Shown here: piece by piece, positions 60,128 through 64,000 of the stretch
How positions within the stretch are numbered: position 1 is the stretch's first letter
How the letters are laid out: every line of letters begins with the position of its first letter
DNA from: Microcebus murinus
Lineage: Eukaryota > Chordata > Mammalia > Primates > Cheirogaleidae
NCBI RefSeq assembly: GCF_040939455.1
Contig: NC_134107.1
Span: 18,353,537 to 18,417,536 of the forward strand
DNA: 64,000 bases
Reading direction: 5' to 3'
Program-made: the position numbers and the translations under genes
The notes under the pieces: generated by a model
Told to the model about the DNA's origin: nothing
Databases searched by the model: none
The model's input: the letters and a program-made list of their open reading frames with translations, nothing else

Positions 60128-62880
60128 GAGGGAGGGAATCCTCCTCAATACATTCTATAAAGCCAGGCCAATATCACATTTATGCCAAAAATAAGAAGTG
60201 ACACAACAGAAAGAAGAAAACCACAGACCAGTATCTCTTATGAGTATAGATGCAAAATACTCAATACAATACCAGCAAATTGAATCAACAGCACATAAAC
60301 AATAATCCACAACAACCAAGTGGGCTTCATCCCAGAGAGGCAAGAATGGTTCAACATATGGAAATAATAAATATATTCAACAAGTAAAGAAAAGCAAAAA
60401 CAAAAATCATAGAACCATCTCAATATACATAGAAAAAGCACCCTTTCATGACAAAAACACTCAAAAAACTAGGCATAGAAGAAACATTATCTCAAAATTG
60501 TAAAAGCCATATATGAAAAACCCACAGTCAACACTATGTTGAATAGGGAAAAGTTGAAATCATTCCCCCTAAGAACTAGAACAAAAAAAGTGTGGCCACT
60601 GTTGCTACATCTATTCAACATAGTACTGGGATTCCTAGTCAGAGCAACTAGGAAAGAGAAAGAAATTAAGGGTGTACCAATCAGGAAGTAGGAGGTCAAC
60701 CTATTGCTTTTTGCAGGCAATATGATCTTACATCTAGAAAACCCCAAAGACTTCACCAAGAGACTCCTAGAATTGATAAATAAATTCAGCAAAGCCTCAG
60801 GTTACAAAATCAATGCACACAAATCAGAAGCATTTCTATATACCAATAGCAGTCAAGCTGACAGTCAAATCAAAGACTCAATACCATTCATAATAGCTAC
60901 AAAGAAAAGAAAATACCTAGGAATATACTTAACCAAGGAGAATGATCTCTCTAAAGAGAACTATAAAACTTGGAGAAAAGAAATCACAGATGACACAAAC
61001 AAATGGCAAAACATATCATGCTCACAGAATGATGGAATAGCATCGTTAAAATATCCATGCTACCCAAAGTGATTTACAGATTCAATGCAGTGTCCATCAA
61101 AATATCAACATCATATCTTAGAGATCTAGAAAAAATAATTCTACACTTCATTTGGAACTAGAAAAGAGCCTAAATAGCCAAAGCAATCTTAAGCAGAAGG
61201 ATCAACCTGGATGCATTTCATTATCAGACTTTTCACTATACTACAAAGCTATAGTAACCAAAGCAGCATGGAATTGGCCCAAAAAACAGAAATGTGGACC
61301 AATGGAACAGAACAGAGAATCCAGGTATGAAATCATCCTCATACAGTTAACTGATCTGTGACAAGTGGACAGAGTACACAGTGGGTAAAAAAATCCCTAT
61401 TCAATAAACAGTTCTGGGAATATTGGATAGCCACATGCAGAGGAATGAAACAGGATCCATATGAATGAAACAGGATCTCACCTCTTACAAATATTAATTC
61501 AAAATGGATAAAAGACTTACATAAAAGGCATGAAACCCTGAGAATTCTAGGAGAAAGTGTAGGAAAATTATTCTATATATAGGCCTAGGCAAAGAATTAA
61601 TGACAAAGATCCCAGTGGTAATCATAGCAAGGACAAAATAAATAAATGGGATTTGATTAAATTAAAAAGCTTCTGCACAACAAAGGAAATAATCAACCGT
61701 GCAAATACATAACCTACAGAATGGGAGAAAATACTCACAAGCTATATATCCCATAAAGGGCTAATAACCAGAATCTCCAAGAATTCAAGTGAAACAACAG
61801 GAAAAAAACAAACAACCCTATTAAAAAGTGAGCAAAATAAATGAACAGAAGCATTTCTAAAGAAGATAGACAAATGGACAATAAACATGAAAAAATGCTT
61901 AATGTTACTAATCAGAAGGGAAATGCAAATTCAAGCTACAATAGGATATCTCGTTACTCCAGTAAAAATGCGTTTTATTAAAAAATTCAATAACTATAGA
62001 TACTAGCATGCGTGCAGACAGAAAGTAACACTTATATACTGTTGGTGAGACTGCAAATTAGTACAGACTCTATGGAAAACAGTATGGCAATTTCTCAAAG
62101 AAATAAAAGCAGGCCTACTATTCAATCTAGTAATCCCACCACTGGGTATTTCCCCAAAGGCAAAGTAGTCATTTTATTGAAAAGACACCTGCACTCGAAT
62201 GTTTATTGCAGCACAATTCTCAATTGCAAAAATGTGAATCAACCCAAGTGCCCATTAATTTATGAAGGGATTAACAGTTTGTGGTATTTGTATACCATGG
62301 AATACTCCTCAGATATAAAAAAAAAATTAAAAAAAAATACCATTCATCTGGGATTGGGCAGGTGGGAGGGGGAATAAAAGGATGGGTAAATTCACAACTA
62401 ATGGGTTCAATGTGCCCTGTCTGGGGGATGGGCACACTTGTAGCTTTGACTTGGGTGGTACAAAGGCAATTTATGTGACCAAAGCTTTTATACCCCCATA
62501 ATATTCTGAAATTTTTTTTAAAAGATGAATTAATGCCTTGTACCACAATTTGGATGGAACAGGAGATTATTATCCTAAGTGACTTATTTTAAAAATGTAC
62601 AAATAAACACCACGGGTACTCACTATTAAACTGGAAATAACCAATGAGCACACATGTGCACAGAGAGAAGTAAAACTCAATGAAAATCAAGCTGGGAGTG
62701 GGGGAAGAAGGGAATAGGTGAAAATATACCTAATGTGTACAACAAATGAACACTTTATGTGTCAGGGACACACTTATAGGCCTGACTCAAACATTACAAA
62801 AGTGATCCATGTAATCAAAAACATTTGTACTCCAATAATATTTTGAAAAAAGGAAGAGAATAAATGCCAAAGTGTAAATT
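60128..62880 (+). mobile_element. 5'-truncated L1 (ORF2 RT to 3' end) with a nested insertion
   Basis: Sense L1 starting in the reverse transcriptase region ('cattctataaagccaggcc'), through the active-site region and C-terminal part, to a 3' UTR ending about 62880. The longest open piece, 60704-61072, has FAGN where L1 has FADD, plus SGYKINAHKSEAFLY. Frames are broken throughout. It is a different and older L1 type than the one at 7878-15341. A separate L1 tail is inserted at 62318-62522. Confidence 0.88.
62318..62522 (+). mobile_element. L1 3' UTR fragment nested in the older L1
   Basis: About 205 bases with a G-rich start ('ggcaggtgggaggggg'), 'gtctgggggatgggcacac' and 'acccccataatattctgaaa' followed by an A/T-rich end. 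It interrupts the host L1 between '...cagatataaaa' and 'gatgaattaatgcc', which are adjacent in ordinary L1s. It resembles the 3' UTR of the large L1 only in its last part, so it is a related but different subfamily. Confidence 0.7.
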
Positions 62881-62949
62881 AAAAAGTTAGACACTGTTAT
62901 TATTATTGTTGGTTTTATCATTAATTTTCAGTTTGCAAAATAATTTTAT

Positions 62950-63069
62950 GTTCATTATAAGTTTACTCCTTAAAATAGCCCTGTGCTGTCAGTAATATTT
63001 CCATTTTCTAATTGAGGATCAGAGTTTGTACCCTTCCCAAGAGTGCACAAGTAAAAAGAAGAGTCTGGG
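62950..63069 (-). repeat. MIR fragment
   Basis: Antisense MIR-like text ('aaatagccctgtgctgtcagtaatatttccattttctaattgagg', 'cccttcccaagagtgcacaag'), continuing after the insertion at 63079-63180. Confidence 0.55.
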
Positions 63070-63189
63070 CACAATCTTTTTTTTTTTTTTTTTAAGACTT
63101 CATTATTTTATTTCTACATTGAATTAATTGAGAGCAACTTGTTGAACTTTTGGTAAAATTTATATGGAATAACAAAAGCCCACAATCTT
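63070..63189 (-). mobile_element. Small retroposed insert with target duplications
   Basis: An insert of about 102 bases (63079-63180) flanked by a perfect 9-bp duplication CACAATCTT (63070-63078 and 63181-63189). Read on the minus strand it ends in AATAAA, about 14 bases and then an A-run, as a processed transcript would. The source is not recognised. One part (ccatataaatttta) resembles antisense L1. Confidence 0.7.
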
Positions 63190-64000
63190 AAGTCTCACTC
63201 CAAATCTCCTTCTCTTCCCTCTAAACTACCTTGTCTCCCACAGGAAGGTGCTTCAAGCTAGAGGAAATGGCCATCCTCGAGGGATCAGATATAATCTCAA
63301 CACACTCAAACCGAACTGCATACTCATTATTCTTAATGAAAAGTTGAAACTTTGTGTTTGTTGACATTGATTTCAGTTAATATGTGCCCATAGAAAAGCT
63401 GAGAAACAATTCATTTTAATAAGGCCCCTAGAAACTGATTAGTAAGTAAAAACACTTTTTATAGCAATTACAGTAGGGAATTCTGTATGCAACGAAGAGT
63501 TTTGTATCATAATAAAACCCAGAGAGACAGTTTCATCATCAACGCTTAAGCAAACTCTGACTTCAGTTCTCTTTACTTAATGATAATTATTTAATTAAAG
63601 TCAGCGAAGGAAGAACAGTAGTTACAGAAATCAACATTTTTCTTAATTTTTCCAGATATTCTGAATTTTTGTAGCCTGACTAGAAATAGGATTGCTGAAC
63701 TAACTACTTTTACATTGTATAGTATGGGAAGGGGAATGGGTATTTGAGAACTACTAAATTCTTTGGTGAGATTCTCAATATTAATCTGCATCAGATGACT
63801 TGGGAATATAATCAATGATTATTACTTTTCAAGTTCAATGGCAAACTACAACTTTTATTATAAATAAACATCCTCCCCAATGATTAAACATTTTTAGAAT
63901 GTATTATAACTAAAAGGCCCTACTAGAATACATGAAAGAAAGAAAACTAAAGGATGTTTCATTTTTTTTCTGAACAAAGAATTCTAAGATAGCCAGTTAA
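63190..64000. other. Intergenic, nothing identified
   Basis: No gene, RNA or confident repeat apart from the probable continuation of the MIR in the first 60 bases. Confidence 0.5.

Noticed and set aside
1..64000. CRISPR arrays, operons, tRNA or rRNA genes
   Set aside because: None seen; the window is vertebrate nuclear DNA and the repeats are interspersed elements.

Overview
The window is AT-rich nuclear DNA from a placental mammal and holds part of an olfactory receptor (OR) cluster. The single Alu (47161-47465) carries variants I associate with lemur/galago (strepsirrhine) Alus. The L1 3' ends share a G-rich tail that I do not recognise from human L1 subfamilies. A strepsirrhine primate is therefore my best guess. 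The receptors resemble human OR8K5, OR8K3, OR8J1 and OR5R1, and the OR8K3/OR8J1/OR5R1 set suggests the orthologue of the 11q12.1 OR cluster. These assignments rest on remembered sequences, not on a search.

Layout. 0.36-7.4 kb and 16.5-23.8 kb are two copies of a tandem duplication. Each has a conserved TATA/5' exon block, an intron of about 2.8 kb and an intact OR8K5-like coding exon (5828-6751 and 22217-23140). An intact-length L1 (7878-15341, minus strand) with its own 1.63-kb internal duplication sits inside the 3' part of the first unit. A third, gene-less copy of the promoter/5' exon block lies at 26.54-27.29 kb, upstream of an OR8J1-like gene (30209-31156). 33.6-37 kb holds an internally deleted OR remnant and an ERV-L 3' end with its LTR. 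39.6-41.9 kb holds a class II solo LTR followed by an intact OR8K3-like gene (40909-41850). 44.2-49.2 kb holds a KRT18 retrocopy, an L1 3' end, a 5'-truncated OR, the Alu and a second, antisense LTR. An OR5R1-like gene lies on the minus strand (54001-54960). The rest is old repeats (MIR, L2, L1M, mariner, MER5-like), a nested L1 (60.1-62.9 kb) and unassigned AT-rich DNA.

Five OR reading frames look intact. Each is a single coding exon with a plausible 3' splice site just upstream, the usual OR gene structure (5' noncoding exon or exons, then one coding exon). Their proteins should be seven-transmembrane odorant receptors of olfactory sensory neurons, each probably expressed monoallelically. 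Nothing here looks like a multi-gene pathway, and I see no new biochemical system. The noteworthy signals are evolutionary: a gene-conversion-like tract between the OR8K5-like copies, duplicated promoter blocks, an L1 with an internal duplication and a recognisable empty paralogous site, a near-identical pair of mariner-type miniature elements, and several retrocopies with readable target-site duplications.
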